Positions 22,450 to 32,589 of a stretch of DNA of 64,000 nt are shown piece after piece. The DNA is taken from assembly GCA_026214975.1 (NCBI GenBank), contig JAOBSW010000980.1, positions 1-64,000 of the forward strand, given 5' to 3'. The DNA is from Gentiana macrophylla (Eukaryota; Streptophyta; Magnoliopsida; Gentianales; Gentianaceae). Numbering within the stretch: position 1 is the first letter of the stretch; each line of letters opens with the position of its first letter. A model generated the notes under the pieces. It was given only the letters and a program-made list of their open reading frames with translations. It made no database searches and was not told the DNA's origin. A program made the position numbers and the translations under genes.

Positions 22450-25010
22450 AGGAGAAAGTTCTCAAAATGGGTACACAACACAAAGTCATCACTTGATTAC
22501 ATTCATTCTGATTGTTGGGGGCCATCGAAGGTGGAGTCATTGGGTAGTCACAGATATTTTGTGTCATTTATTGTGTCATTTATTGATGACTAATCAAGGA
22601 TGACTTGGGTGGTGATGATGAAACACAAAAGTGAGGCATTCAAGAGCTTCATGAAATAGAAGGCTCTAGTTGAAAATCAGTTGGGAAAGAAGATCAAGAG
22701 GCTTCGTACTGGAATTATCCTGGACTGAGTTTGATGAGTTGTGTAGAAATGAGGGTATTTCCAGACATCATACAGTCAGGAATACTCCTCGGTAGAATGG
22801 CGTAGCTGAGAGGCTAAATCAAACTCTTCTAGAGAGAGCAAGATGCATGCTCTATCATGCGGGTTTGTCAAGGAGATTTTGGGCAGAGGCTGTAAGCACA
22901 GCTTGCTACTTAATCAATAGGAGTCCTCACACAGGGATCAGTCTCAAGACACCAGTTGAGATGTGGTCAGGCAAGCCTGCAGACTATTCATTCTAAGGGT
23001 ATTTGGAAGCACCTGATTTACTATCATATCATTGGAGGGAAACTGGAACCAAGGGCCAAGAAAGAAGTGTTTGTGGGGTATGGTGATAGAGTTAAGGGTT
23101 ATAGAATTTGGTCATCAGCAGAAAATAGAGTTATTCTCAGTAGAGTTACAATTTTTGATTAAAATTCTATCCTCGATTCATCAAATGGAGGATAACTAAA
23201 ATCGAAACCAGATTCTAAAAGCGAAAAGCGACAAGAAGGTGGAGCTTCAGGTGAAGTCAGTTGAAATGCAACCATCAACTAATCTAAGTCAGTTTTCATC
23301 TGATCTGGTTGCTAAAATAGAACTGAGTCCAAGCCAGTCAGTTGAGCGTCAAACTGGGAACATGGGTCAGCGGAGAATAGCTGTCAGCAGAGCTAGAAGA
23401 TCCAATGTTGGGATACCTTCCAAGAGGTATGGTTTTGATAATTTGGCTAGATATGCACTTCAAGTTGCAGAAGAAGTGGATAGTTGTGAAGCTTCTACTT
23501 ATAGAGAAGCAGTGACATGTTCTGAAGCATTTCAATGGCTTGCTGCCATGGGAGATGAAATGGAGTCATTACTAAAGAGTCAAACTTGGGATCTAGTTAA
23601 ACATCTAGCTGATAGGAGAGTTATCACTTGCGAATGGATCTTCAAGAAAAAGGAAGGGATAACTAAGGCAGAAGGAGTTGAGTATAAAGCACGTTTGGTT
23701 GCAAGAGGGTTCAGTCAGAAAGAAGGGGTGGGCATTGATGAGATATTCTCACCAATGATCAGACATACTTCAATCACAGTGTTACTAGCAATGGTGGCAC
23801 ATCAGGACATAGAACTTGAGCAGTTAGATGTGAAGACAGCTTTTCTACATGGTGAGGAAGATAAAGAGATATATATGACTCAGCCAGAAGGAATTTAAGT
23901 TCCTGGTAAGGAAGATTTTGTGTGTAAGTTACAGAAGTCCTTGTATGGACTGAAGTGAGCTCCTAGACAGTGGTATAAAAGGTTTGACAGTTACATGATC
24001 CATTTGGGTTACGGCAGAAATCCTTATGATGGTTGTGTTTACAACAGTCAGTTGGAAGATGGATCATACATCTATTTTGTGTTATATGTGGATGACATGC
24101 TGATAGCTGCAAGAAAGAAGTCTGATGTTCAGTATCTGAAAGACCTTCTCAGTGTTGAGTTTGAAATGAAGGATTTGGGTGCAGCCAAGAAAATTTTGAG
24201 GATGGAGATCTGGAGAGAAAAAAATCAGAAGAAACTGTTTTTATCTCAGCAGGGCTATATACAAAAGATTTTGTCAAAGTTTGGCATGTTAGCTGCTAAG
24301 CCAATAGATACTCCTATGGCATCAAATGTTCATTTGTCAGTTTTTTCTTCACAGTCAACAGAAGAGAAGGAGTACATGTCAAGAGCTCCCTATGCTAGTG
24401 CAGTTGGCAGTCTGATGTATGCCATGGTATGCACTAGGCCTGATCTGGCTCAAGCAGTCAGTGTTGTCAGCAGGTTTATGGCTCAACGGTGGAAAGAAAC
24501 TGGAAAGCTGTGAAAGGAATGTTCAGGTACCTTAGGGGTACAGTTGATGTTGGTCTCATTTATGGAGGTGATACTCAAGAACTAATCATAGGGTACTGTG
24601 ATGCTGATTATGCAGGTGATGTGGATAGTAAAAAATCAATGACTGGTTATGTATTCACATTGGGGAATTCAGTTGTCAGTTGGAAAGCAACTCTTCAAGC
24701 AACAGTGGCTTTATCAACTATTAAAGCTAAGTATATGGCTCTTACTGAAGCAGCCAAGGAGGGTGTCTGGTTGAAGGGACTAGTCAGTGATTTGGGGCTA
24801 CATCGTGATCAAGATGAGATTTATTAGGACAGTTTGAGTGCAATTTGTCTAGCTAAGGATCAGGTTCATCATGAGAGAACCAAGCATATTGATGTGAGGT
24901 ATCATTTTCTGAGAAATGAGAAGAGGGTTGTAGTGCAGAAGATCAGCACTAAGGATAATCCTGCCGATTCAAAGTGAGCAAGTTTCGATTGTGTCGGACT
25001 TCTTTGAACA
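22450..25010 (+). pseudogene. Copia-3 pol: integrase, reverse transcriptase, RNase H
   Basis: The integrase segment (HSDCWGPSKVES region near 22500) has stops and a short repeat at 22561-22585. The RT at 23239-24513 is largely open, with ARLVARGFSQKEGV, LDVKTAFLHGEEDKEIYM, FVLYVDDMLIAARKK (24075-24120), and one stop each near 23896 and 23955. RNase H (24489-24990) begins after a frameshift and carries YCDADYAGD, VALSTIKAKYMAL and ERTKHIDVRYHF. RT and RNase H copy element RNA to cDNA. Despite strong conservation, the missing gag and protease make the copy non-autonomous. Confidence 0.88.
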
Positions 25011-25184
25011 TTCAAAGCTTGTAAATGAAATCTAGATACTCGGTTGAGGCGATCGCCTTGAGTGGATTCTGTGAAGAAGTCTGGTACAAGTACATTATGG
25101 CATTGACGAATGCATCTGGTACAAGTACATCTGATTATGCAATCTGGTTGACTGTGAATGAGAGTTCAAGACAAGGTGGAGATT

Positions 25185-25781
25185 TGTCAGTTTTGGTGAC
25201 TTGATCTCTAAACTGACGAATAAACTGGTGGAACTAATCTGAGAAACTGAGACTGAGAATGATTGTCAGTTCAGTTAAGTATATTCAGTTCTGTGAAGGT
25301 CAGTTTGATGAAGTGCAACTGAGTTTGCTCTGAAGTCAGCAGTCAGTTTGGTCTGCTGAGTCTTGCTGATTATAACTGATCTACATCTGGGCAACTGATT
25401 ACTAGTCTGGAAAAGTCGGTTCTGAACTGAGTTTTCATCTGATGGATAACAGTTGGAGCTGGGGCCCACATATGAGGGTATTTATGACAGTTCCGACAAA
25501 GATCTTATGGCGGTTGGGGTTAGGCTATTGTGCCTATAAATACCAATGTTGTAATCAATGCATTGTGTGTCTTTCACAAGTGTGTGAAAATCCTTGTAAC
25601 TTTGTGCACAATAAAATATCTCATTTTCTGTCCATGGAGTAGTCGGCACAACGCCGGAAACCACGTTAAATCACTGTGTTTTCTTTGTTTATGTGTTTTA
25701 TCAATTTCCTCCATACTTTATGTTTGCATTGCTATTGTTTTATCTTTCTTAAACTGCATGCTTCTCTTCTGTGTTTCAATA
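25185..25781 (+). repeat. Copia-3 3' LTR (LTR c)
   Basis: This 597-bp LTR follows the polypurine tract AAGGTGGAGATT and runs from TGTCAGTTTTGG to TTTCAATA. It is followed immediately by GCAGGGTTGAATGAGG, which joins logically to the intron end (ATGCAG) before LTR a. The element therefore sits on or within a few bases of a splice acceptor. Confidence 0.9.
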
Positions 25782-26085
25782 GCAGGGTTGAATGAGGAGC
25801 AAATCCTATAGTCGGATTGGGCTGCCATCAAGACAGGCTTTCTCATGCTTTAGTTTGGTGAAGATTAAAAAATGAAGCCTTATTTGAAGGGGTGTTTTTG
25901 TTTACTTCTCTTTACTTTTATTTCTTGATTTAGGGAGTACTCAATCCTGTTAGCCTTATTTATATTATGTTGTTGTTCTTTCGTTCTGTTTTTAGGAAGA
26001 ATTTTTGCGGATGAGTCGACTTTGAGCGCCTCAGATATTACTAATGGGTCCAAGCTCATGTTAATGGCTATTGCATGTCTACAGC
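25782..26085 (+). pseudogene. Captured host exons: ubiquitin-like domain fragment
   Basis: After a T-rich intron with TTTTTAG at 25989-25995, an exon from 25996 reads GRIFADESTLSASDITNG followed by SKLMLMA. This is the C-terminal half of a ubiquitin-like fold and resembles the LRR and ubiquitin-like domain protein family typified by Arabidopsis At2g30105. The preceding piece, GLNEEQIL from 25786, is a possible exon I cannot assign. The family match is from pattern memory, not a search. The reading terminates soon after the domain, so this is a gene fragment. Confidence 0.55.
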
Positions 26086-26179
26086 AAGGGGAGCACAAGC
26101 ATACATGAATGTAGCAGATTTGGATCTTGCTGAGTTTGACATTAAGAAGGCTCTTGAAATTGATCCGGACAACAAATAG
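26086..26179 (+). pseudogene. Captured FKBP62/65-like TPR segment
   Basis: In a frame different from the ubiquitin-like piece, GAQAYMNVADLDLAEFDIKK continues as ALEIDPDNK and stops. This is the last TPR helix pair of plant multidomain FKBPs (ROF1/ROF2 type), whose full proteins are peptidyl-prolyl isomerases that bind HSP90 through the TPRs. Only about 29 codons remain. The fragment joins the ubiquitin-like exon without an intron, so the two genes were fused at the DNA level. Confidence 0.65.
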
Positions 26180-26330
26180 GTCCTTTAACTTCCATCCACT
26201 TCGGATTTGTGTATCTTTATTTCACAATGTATTCTTATAGTTGGTTAGCTCGTTGTGTTTGCAAAAATGCGTAACTATGTCCTATTTGGAATCTGGAAGG
26301 AAAGCTACAAGGTATATACTGCTTTTTCTT

Positions 26331-26440
26331 AGACATGTCAAGGTCCTTGTACATGGGTGCATCTCGGACATGTCCAAAATTGTCAAGGACATGTCCGGAC
26401 ATGTCCAGATACCGAGAATAGGCCCAGACATGTCCAAGAC
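26331..26440. repeat. Cluster of ACATGTCC palindromes
   Basis: GGACATGTCC or close variants occur five times in about 110 bp, including two units back to back at 26387-26406. The word is a perfect 10-bp palindrome. No coding sequence overlaps it. Confidence 0.6.
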
Positions 26441-26492
26441 CTCTCCCGCATATTGATCTGAATTTGAATTCTTTCTTGGTATATGTTACGCA

Positions 26493-26570
26493 CACTAAAA
26501 AAATCTTTTTGTGACAAACGAAATTGTTGACAACTAAACCTCATTAAGACGCCTTTAAGAAAAGTTGGGA
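26493..26570 (+). repeat. Second CACTA-like left end
   Basis: CACTAAAAAAATCTTTTTGT and then GACAAACG match the start of the 14746 terminus, but only about 75 bp of subterminal sequence follow. The flank GCA does not match the TAG beyond 30589. It may be an internal relic or the remains of another CACTA copy. Confidence 0.45.
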
Positions 26571-26995
26571 ACTGTAACCAAGTCATGCATATAGATCGGA
26601 AATGACCTAAACTTTTCCCTCGTTAATGTTGGCTAACGGATCATGTTTCTCCTCAGTCCTCACCTGTAACTCAGTTAAGCATTTATCAGTCTTCATCACC
26701 TTCATTTCATTGAGTGTTATACTTTTTATCTTTATTTAACCACATGCTAGGAATGTTCATTTGTTCTGTTTATGTGGTATAATTAAATGTTATAATCTCT
26801 GAATCTCATATGCAGGTCTGAACCTTTTAGCCACTGATATTACTTTCTTTTGCATAGCAGATATTTAATGCACATGTATTTAATGCAACTAGGCACATGA
26901 ATAATATTGAAGCCTTTGTCCATAATAATTGGGACTATTTTTTAAGCTGCTACTCTTTGTGGTGCATGAGTACTTGAGCAGTTGTACTTAATGCA
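26571..26995. other. Spacer inside the CACTA element
   Basis: AT-rich sequence without a recognisable exon. It ends with TTAATGCA (26988-26995), the left copy of the hAT target duplication. Confidence 0.4.
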
Positions 26996-27965
26996 CAGGG
27001 CCGGCCCTCGGTTTTTTTAGGCTTAAGACCAAGTCCCCGAATTGGGCATTTTAGTTGAAATTGTTTTTTTTTATTTTAAATATACTTATTGTTAGATATT
27101 TTTTCATAAATAAATATTTTGGTTATCGTTTTAATACGAGTTGCCGTACGAATTAATGTTATCGCAACGAAACGGGGTTCGACCTGCCCGGTCAGGTCGC
27201 GGTGGGTCGAGGGGGCAGCGCCAACTCGTGGGGTTCGGGGGCAACACCCTCGAAACCTAAACCAATGCATGCACCAGTTCATGAAGGGATATGCATTTTC
27301 AGATACACGCATTTTCGAACTGATATGTACTTACCGTTTCGTGTAAGGGTTGCATGCTTTCATCCGGTGAACAGTGACAACCCTACCCTTTTATGCAAGG
27401 AGTACCTCCATTCGTTTATGGGGTACTTGCAACCTATAAAAGGCATAAGTATGCGATTTAAAATTCATAAGTTTGACAACATCATCAGAATAACTTTGAG
27501 TGCCCTCGGGTTTGATTCAAACAAGTCACTGTTTGAATCAAACACCTCCATTGTCATGAAAGAGATTTTCATTTGATCCCTTCGTGACAAATCGTGTGGG
27601 ACGAAACATCTCTTAAAAGACAACGTTATTAACGTGCCTTGGAGTTTCTAATTCTCTGTCAAATTCTAAAAACTACTTTTCCAACACTTATCGCGTTTTA
27701 AACATCCGTAAATACAAAAAATTAATAAAACATGTTTGTATGTCTATTTTTTTGGGTCAAGTAAATTTTTTTATTGGGACTTTTATCGATTGGAGTAAAA
27801 AAATTAGGACTTTATCAAAAGAAAGATTAACATATTATATTAGGTTGGATCGGATTAAATCTACACGAAATTTTCTTTTCTTAGCGAAATATGTACCGTT
27901 GGGCCCACCAACACCGTTGGGCTTAAGACCCGGGTCTCGCCGGCCTCACTATAGGGCCGGCCCTG
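26996..27965. mobile_element. Non-autonomous hAT element, 970 bp, 8-bp target duplication
   Basis: The ends are CAGGGCCGGCCCT and AGGGCCGGCCCTG, a terminal inverted repeat that is itself palindromic. The next inner words, GGCTTAAGACC and GGCTTAAGACCCGGG, appear in the same orientation at both ends. The flanks TTAATGCA and TTAATCCA form an 8-bp target duplication with one change, which is the hAT signature. The interior has no transposase. It has a GC-rich patch at 27170-27265 and a possible promoter-like CCTATAAAAGGC at 27435-27446. Confidence 0.85.
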
Positions 27966-28103
27966 TTAATCCAAATACAGAATTTCTAGCTAACATTATC
28001 TCCCTCCCTAGCCCTCTACCCCCTCACCCAAGTTTATGTATATTCTCGAATTAAGTTTTTTGTTTAAAGATGGTACCCTTTATTCTGCATTCTTATATGA
28101 ACA

Positions 28104-29104
28104 GGAATATCATCAAGTAACGTTGCGACATTTGCGGTGGGTGCTATACAGGTAAACTTAAAACATTAACTTTTGTACTAGTTTTCTAAGCGCTAAATTA
28201 CAATTTTGGTCCTCTAACTAGACAAGTTTTTCGATTTTGGTCCTGGTTTTTCTCCGGCGACAATTTTAGTCCTGTAAGTGGTCTTTTTTTTTTGCAAAAA
28301 TAGTCACGAGCCGGAAAGACCACTTTACAGGACTAAAATTGTCGCCGAAAAGACCAATTTTAGTCATGTAAGTGGTCTTTCCGGCGCTCAGACTATTTTT
28401 GCAAAAAAAAAAAGACCACTTACAGGACTAAAATTGTCGCCGGAGAAAAATCAGGACCAAAATCGAAAAACGTGTCTAGTTAGAGGACCAAAATTGTAAT
28501 TTAGCCCTCTAAGCCCTTTTTCTCTCATCTTTCTCCATATTGGTTATTCTATAGAATTTTGGGTGAGAGGAGCATTACATTTAAAATCGATGATCATAAC
28601 TTCTTTTTGACTGCGCAGTAAAATTGGGTGATCCATATATTGTTTCAAATCCATTTTATAGTCGCAATCTTCCAAGGGAAGGTATGTAAGTGCATTAGAT
28701 AAAGTCTGGTTTCCTGTTGCTTTCTAAGTCTTAGTGTTCATGCATTCTATGATAAGTTTTTATTTTGGTGAACTATAATAGTCAAGAACACAATCTAATG
28801 TCTACATTTCTTGTCATCCTTCTCATTTTTCTAGATGTCCCCAAATAATCTTTAGCCAACTTCAAGAACTACTTTTTCCTTACATTCTGACATTTTCTGT
28901 ATCCACTAATATGATACAAAGTATATCTCAGTTCCTATATATTTTGGGCAGGACATTTGGCTGGTAAATTATCCTGGAGTGAAGGACACATGGACCGAAG
29001 TCCTTTCATCTCAAGTATCGTCATTAAGTTCAATTTGTCTATCTGGTTTTAAGCCAACGGATACTGGATTGAGGTTACAGATTTGGGGGTGTATTACCTG
29101 AAAG
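28104..29104 (+). pseudogene. Captured LRR protein gene fragment, three exons
   Basis: Three exon-like pieces have consensus splice borders. They are 28104-28151 (GISSSNVATFAVGAIQ, then GTAAAC), 28619-28681 (KLGDPYIVSNPFYSRNLPRE, then GTATGT) and 28952-29104 (DIWLVNYPGVKDTWTEVLSS, QVSSLSSICLSGF, TDTGL, then GTATGT). The third resembles the plant LRR protein family of At1g15740 (the YPGV.D.W.DV.SSQ.SSLLS.DLSGS..TDSGL region). A stop lies just before the last donor. This is consistent with exons and introns taken together from a genomic locus, as CACTA and Helitron elements do. Confidence 0.55.
28191..28507. mobile_element. Foldback MITE with nested palindromes
   Basis: The two arms (CTAAATTACAATTTTGGTCC at the left and its reverse complement at the right) pair over about 110 bp each and enclose a second inverted pair around ACAGGACTAAAATTGTCGCC. 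The flanking TCTAAG words at 28185-28190 and 28508-28513 may be the end of a target duplication. It lies within an intron of the captured LRR fragment. There is no coding capacity. Confidence 0.75.
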
Positions 29105-30002
29105 GTATGTCTATAACTCAGATAATTATATCATTAGTACAAGATGAAAATTGTATGTTCTTGCAAGATCCTTAATTTCTTAGTGCATAATATGATCTAG
29201 TGGCAATTTCAAATGTATAAATGCCATGTTAAATCATTAAAAGGAGAAACAATAATAAATGCTTATTGATGATATATCATATGATTCAAAAAGTAATTAC
29301 AATAGGATAATAGTAATAGAATAAAATGAATATTTAGTTTGTGCTATTTCTTGTCCTGTACTTTATTTATGGTCCTGTACTAGCTACGTTTGTAGGTATG
29401 CACAACCATTGAATCTGGTGTCATCCATCCTTGATTGATTACATGTGAAAATAATCAACTTTGTTATATGTATTCTGCAAAAGTGCAATCTTGATGGGAT
29501 GGGGTGCGGTGGGGTGGGGTTTGGGTGAAGAAGTTCATCAGAAATTGTGTGAATTTACATGTGATTGCAAAATTTAGGGACTGTGTGTTTGTCACATAAG
29601 GCTATATCACATCTTCTTGTCTTGAATGTGATTTATTGCTTACTGTAATGGTTTGTTTTTTTGTTGCTCATTTTTATCTTGCATACTATGGTATTCTTCT
29701 CTGAATTCGCGGTTTTGTCATGAGAAAATAGTAGGCATATTAAGTGTTCATGTCTCTTTTCGTTTTCGAAATGGAGGTTGATTTTTAGTATAGAATGTTC
29801 ATGCAATTGATGTATGTTATGTAGGTTGAAGAGATTTTAGAGATTTTGCTATGGAATTTGCACAAGACTATTGAAAAGATGTATATCAATAAACCTTTCA
29901 GCCTTCATATATTTCATGTGTTTGATAAAATATATGATTTATAATCATTTATTTAAATTTTTTATTATTTTTTGAAATTTTTAGAGTTGATGTTAAGTTT
30001 TT

Positions 30003-30005
<3 letters not shown>
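29105..30005. other. Intron-like AT-rich stretch in the CACTA element
   Basis: T-rich sequence with no exon that I can support. A G-rich run (GGGATGGGGTGCGGTGGGG) occurs at about 29496-29520. It is probably a downstream intron of the captured LRR gene. Confidence 0.4.
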
Positions 30006-30082
<77 letters not shown>

Positions 30083-30212
30083 GATTATGACTTGTAACGT
30101 GTATGTTTATTATTATGGTTGTAAGATATTATTATTGATTATGACTTCTAACGTGTCTGTTTATTATTATAATTCTTTTTTATTCTAATATTTATTAATT
30201 TATTTATTTATT

Positions 30213-30256
<44 letters not shown>
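30006..30256. repeat. ATT/TTA trinucleotide microsatellites
   Basis: An almost pure (ATT)n array occupies about 30006-30081 and a (TTAT)n/(TTA)n array about 30190-30256. The segment between them contains two copies of GATTATGACTT.TAACGTGT, so the array was partly duplicated. Confidence 0.85.
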
Positions 30257-30259
30257 AAT

Positions 30260-30589
30260 TTGACATCTAGTGACAAAGCCTGTGTCAATATTAACCACTA
30301 ATGTAAAAATGTGTTTCATTATTTTGTGACAAAAATTTTGTTGCATAAAAAACCTTCTGGTGAGAAAGCGAGAGGTTTGTCATGAAAAGCTTTGGTGAAA
30401 AAATATGAGATTCATCGCGACTGAAGTTCTTTAGTGACTAATACTGTGACTGTCACAATAGACACCTTTACCGACCACCGCATAGGTAACAAACGCGCGA
30501 CAAAAATATTTCTTCACAAAAAGTTTTACTGACGGAAAACAGCACTTCGCGACGATTTTTTGTCACGAAAAGGTCTATTTTTTGTAGTG
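30260..30589 (-). repeat. CACTA right terminus and subterminal repeats
   Basis: On the minus strand this starts CACTACAAAAAATAGACC and continues with CGTGACAAAAAATCG, GTCACTAAAG and TTGTGACAGTCAC words, and CTAGTGACAAAG-type words toward the inner side. GC content is higher than in the left subterminal region (CGCGCG, CGCGAC). Confidence 0.65.
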
Positions 30590-30592
30590 TAG

Positions 30593-31330
30593 GTGGGCAC
30601 GTATGTTCGGCACAACACCCACCTGTTATTACTGACAATGGACCTGTCGACACATGATCAAGTCACGATCATAGGTGCATATGTTGGTTTGAGTGTTTCA
30701 AAGATAACAAATTATCTAAAGACTTGATATATCCGACCAGACATGAATTTGATATGCTCGATCTCTCAAACTTGTATGATCTATACTTATATGATTTCCT
30801 AAATCAAGCGATTCATCTTTATCTCACTTGATGGCCTATTTGAATCCGAATGGTTATAGGATTATGGCACAAAGTCTCATGATGAATTGCATGTTTAATA
30901 TAAGTATTTGAATTACCCGAGCAACTTGATCGAACAAAATTGAACACTAGAACTAAGTTACTTAATACAAACCGAACCGAAATCAAATGAACCAAACACT
31001 CAGAGAATGTATCTATCGAATCGAGATGAATGGCCGAGATGATCTAAACCGCTTCATACAATCTGAACGGAACACAAGTTGTCAAGAATCAAGCGATTAC
31101 CATTCTACTAAAATCAATTGCTGTTAATAAAGACGCTATACTCTTGAATAAAAATTGTGTAGGTGTTGGGAGAGATTGTCCACGCTCTTGAATAAAAATT
31201 GTGCAAGTGTTGAAACAGATTGCCCACACTTGATGAGGTGTTGGAAGAGATTCCCACACTCTTGAATGCCTAAAGAAATATAGTAGTGTGTCTATTAACA
31301 CCAATTGGTTTTATTACAACGGTAAGCACT
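30593..31330. other. Intergenic, with a short tandem repeat
   Basis: No gene is visible. At about 31141-31264 the unit CTCTTGAATAAAAATTGTG, followed by GTGTTGGGAGAGATT, is repeated two to three times with drift. Confidence 0.4.
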
Positions 31331-31970
31331 TGATCTTAACATGCAAGCCAAAGAAGATTCGCAAGCACTAAAGGCTTCAACCAATGAGGCAAAACCCATC
31401 ATATTCCTACCACCATTGCAGAACACCCTAAGCTGCAGCCAGAAGGAAGAGAGAACAAAAAAGCGGCGACCGCCAATAAACGAAAGAAAAAAGAAAACAG
31501 ACCAACCTCCATGGCCGACCACTAAAATGACCCCAAACAGAGGCAAATGTACATTGAGTATAGGGGCAATCGCTCCCTCTCGGATCGGAAAAACACTATT
31601 ATGTATGTTGTGTATTTTTTTGCCCCTAAAAATTTACACTCGCCCGTAGTATCACCCCATTCACCACCGGGATCTGCGTCCGCTCGCCCGACCTGAGACA
31701 TAAAGAAAGAAACTAAATAGATCACGAGAGAAAGCGCGCAGACCATCACCGATTGAACTCGCCAATGCCAAGGCACAAGAAGATTTAAGGAACAAAATTT
31801 CAGAGAAGGAAGCTCCACAAACTAGAAAGCCCAAAGTAGATCTAGAAGCTAAAAGAAAAGAAAACCAAAAAAATAGAAGGAAAGATGACGCCGGCAGCCT
31901 GAAGCCGCCGGCCCCCGTCTAAGATATGGTGGCGGACGTATGAAAAAACGAGGGGTTTTCCACATAAAAT

Positions 31971-32006
<36 letters not shown>

Positions 32007-32150
32007 AATGACCGCAAAATCTCCCCTTTTTTGTGTTGTAAAGTGTAAAGTGCTCCAATGGGACACCATTTCTCTCCCTTTTTGGTGTTGCACCATCCTT
32101 ATCCACAAATTTGATGCCGGGTCGACCCGACAACTGCCGTTTCAATTTTT
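31331..32150 (-). mobile_element. Non-LTR-like repeat A, copy 3, with a small insertion
   Basis: This matches the 5' two thirds of copy 2 (about 2870-3516), including the GA microsatellite at 31970-32005, and lacks the poly(A) end. At about 31543-31690 roughly 145 bp (GAGGCAAATGTAC to CCCGACCTGAG) interrupts the alignment; the piece begins AGGGGCAATCGCTCCCTC-like and is not otherwise repeated in the window. Confidence 0.55.
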
Positions 32151-32589
32151 TTTTAAACCTCAATGTTTTTTTTTTTTTTCCTTTTTTTGTATATACTTAT
32201 TTTTCTTATTTTTATTTAAGTTCAATTCATTTCCCTTTTCCCTGTCTTTGTTGTGGTTTGATTTAATCATCAAGTTATTATGTTACAAAATAATTAAATA
32301 TTATATTGTATGTTGTAAAATGAGCTTGATTAAATTACATTACTTAATTTTGTATATGTTGATATGATCAATTCATTTGTATTATTCATGAGTGTATTTT
32401 TAAACATTGATTTGTAGTTGATGAAAGAAATGTTTTGTTTTTTCCTTAGCATAATATAGAATATATATTTCTGGAATATTCTTTTTGGTGTAAATTATAA
32501 CGTAAGACGGTTGGAAATGTTTGGTGTTATTTCAACACCATTTTGATAAAATAGTATAAAAAAAATGGTGTTACTTGCAGTGAACTCCA
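32151..32589. repeat. AT-rich flank, second copy
   Basis: This is the counterpart of 3517-4040, with the same order of poly-T, AT-rich and GGTGTT inverted words. No gene. Confidence 0.6.

Larger units (their letters stand above)
14746..30589. mobile_element. Composite CACTA-type transposon carrying host gene fragments
   Basis: The left end reads CACTGCACAAAAAAATC, then TTTTGGTGACAAAC. The right end on the opposite strand reads CACTACAAAAAATAGACC, then TTTTCGTGACAAAA. Both are followed by repeated GTGACAAA or TTATCACAAAA words for 200-300 bp, and TAG flanks both sides, as expected for the 3-bp duplication of CACTA elements. The 15.8 kb interior has no transposase. It holds exon-intron pieces of several host genes, a duplicated copia locus, a hAT element and a foldback MITE. 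The ends could belong to two different CACTA copies, because a third CACTA-like end lies at 26493. Confidence 0.55.

Noticed and set aside
26331..26440. Resemblance of the tandem GGACATGTCC words to an animal p53 response element
   Set aside because: Plants have no p53, and the element sits in transposon sequence. The match is a property of the palindrome.
31141..31264. Repeat array checked as a CRISPR-like structure
   Set aside because: Only two or three drifting tandem units with no unique spacers, in a plant genome.
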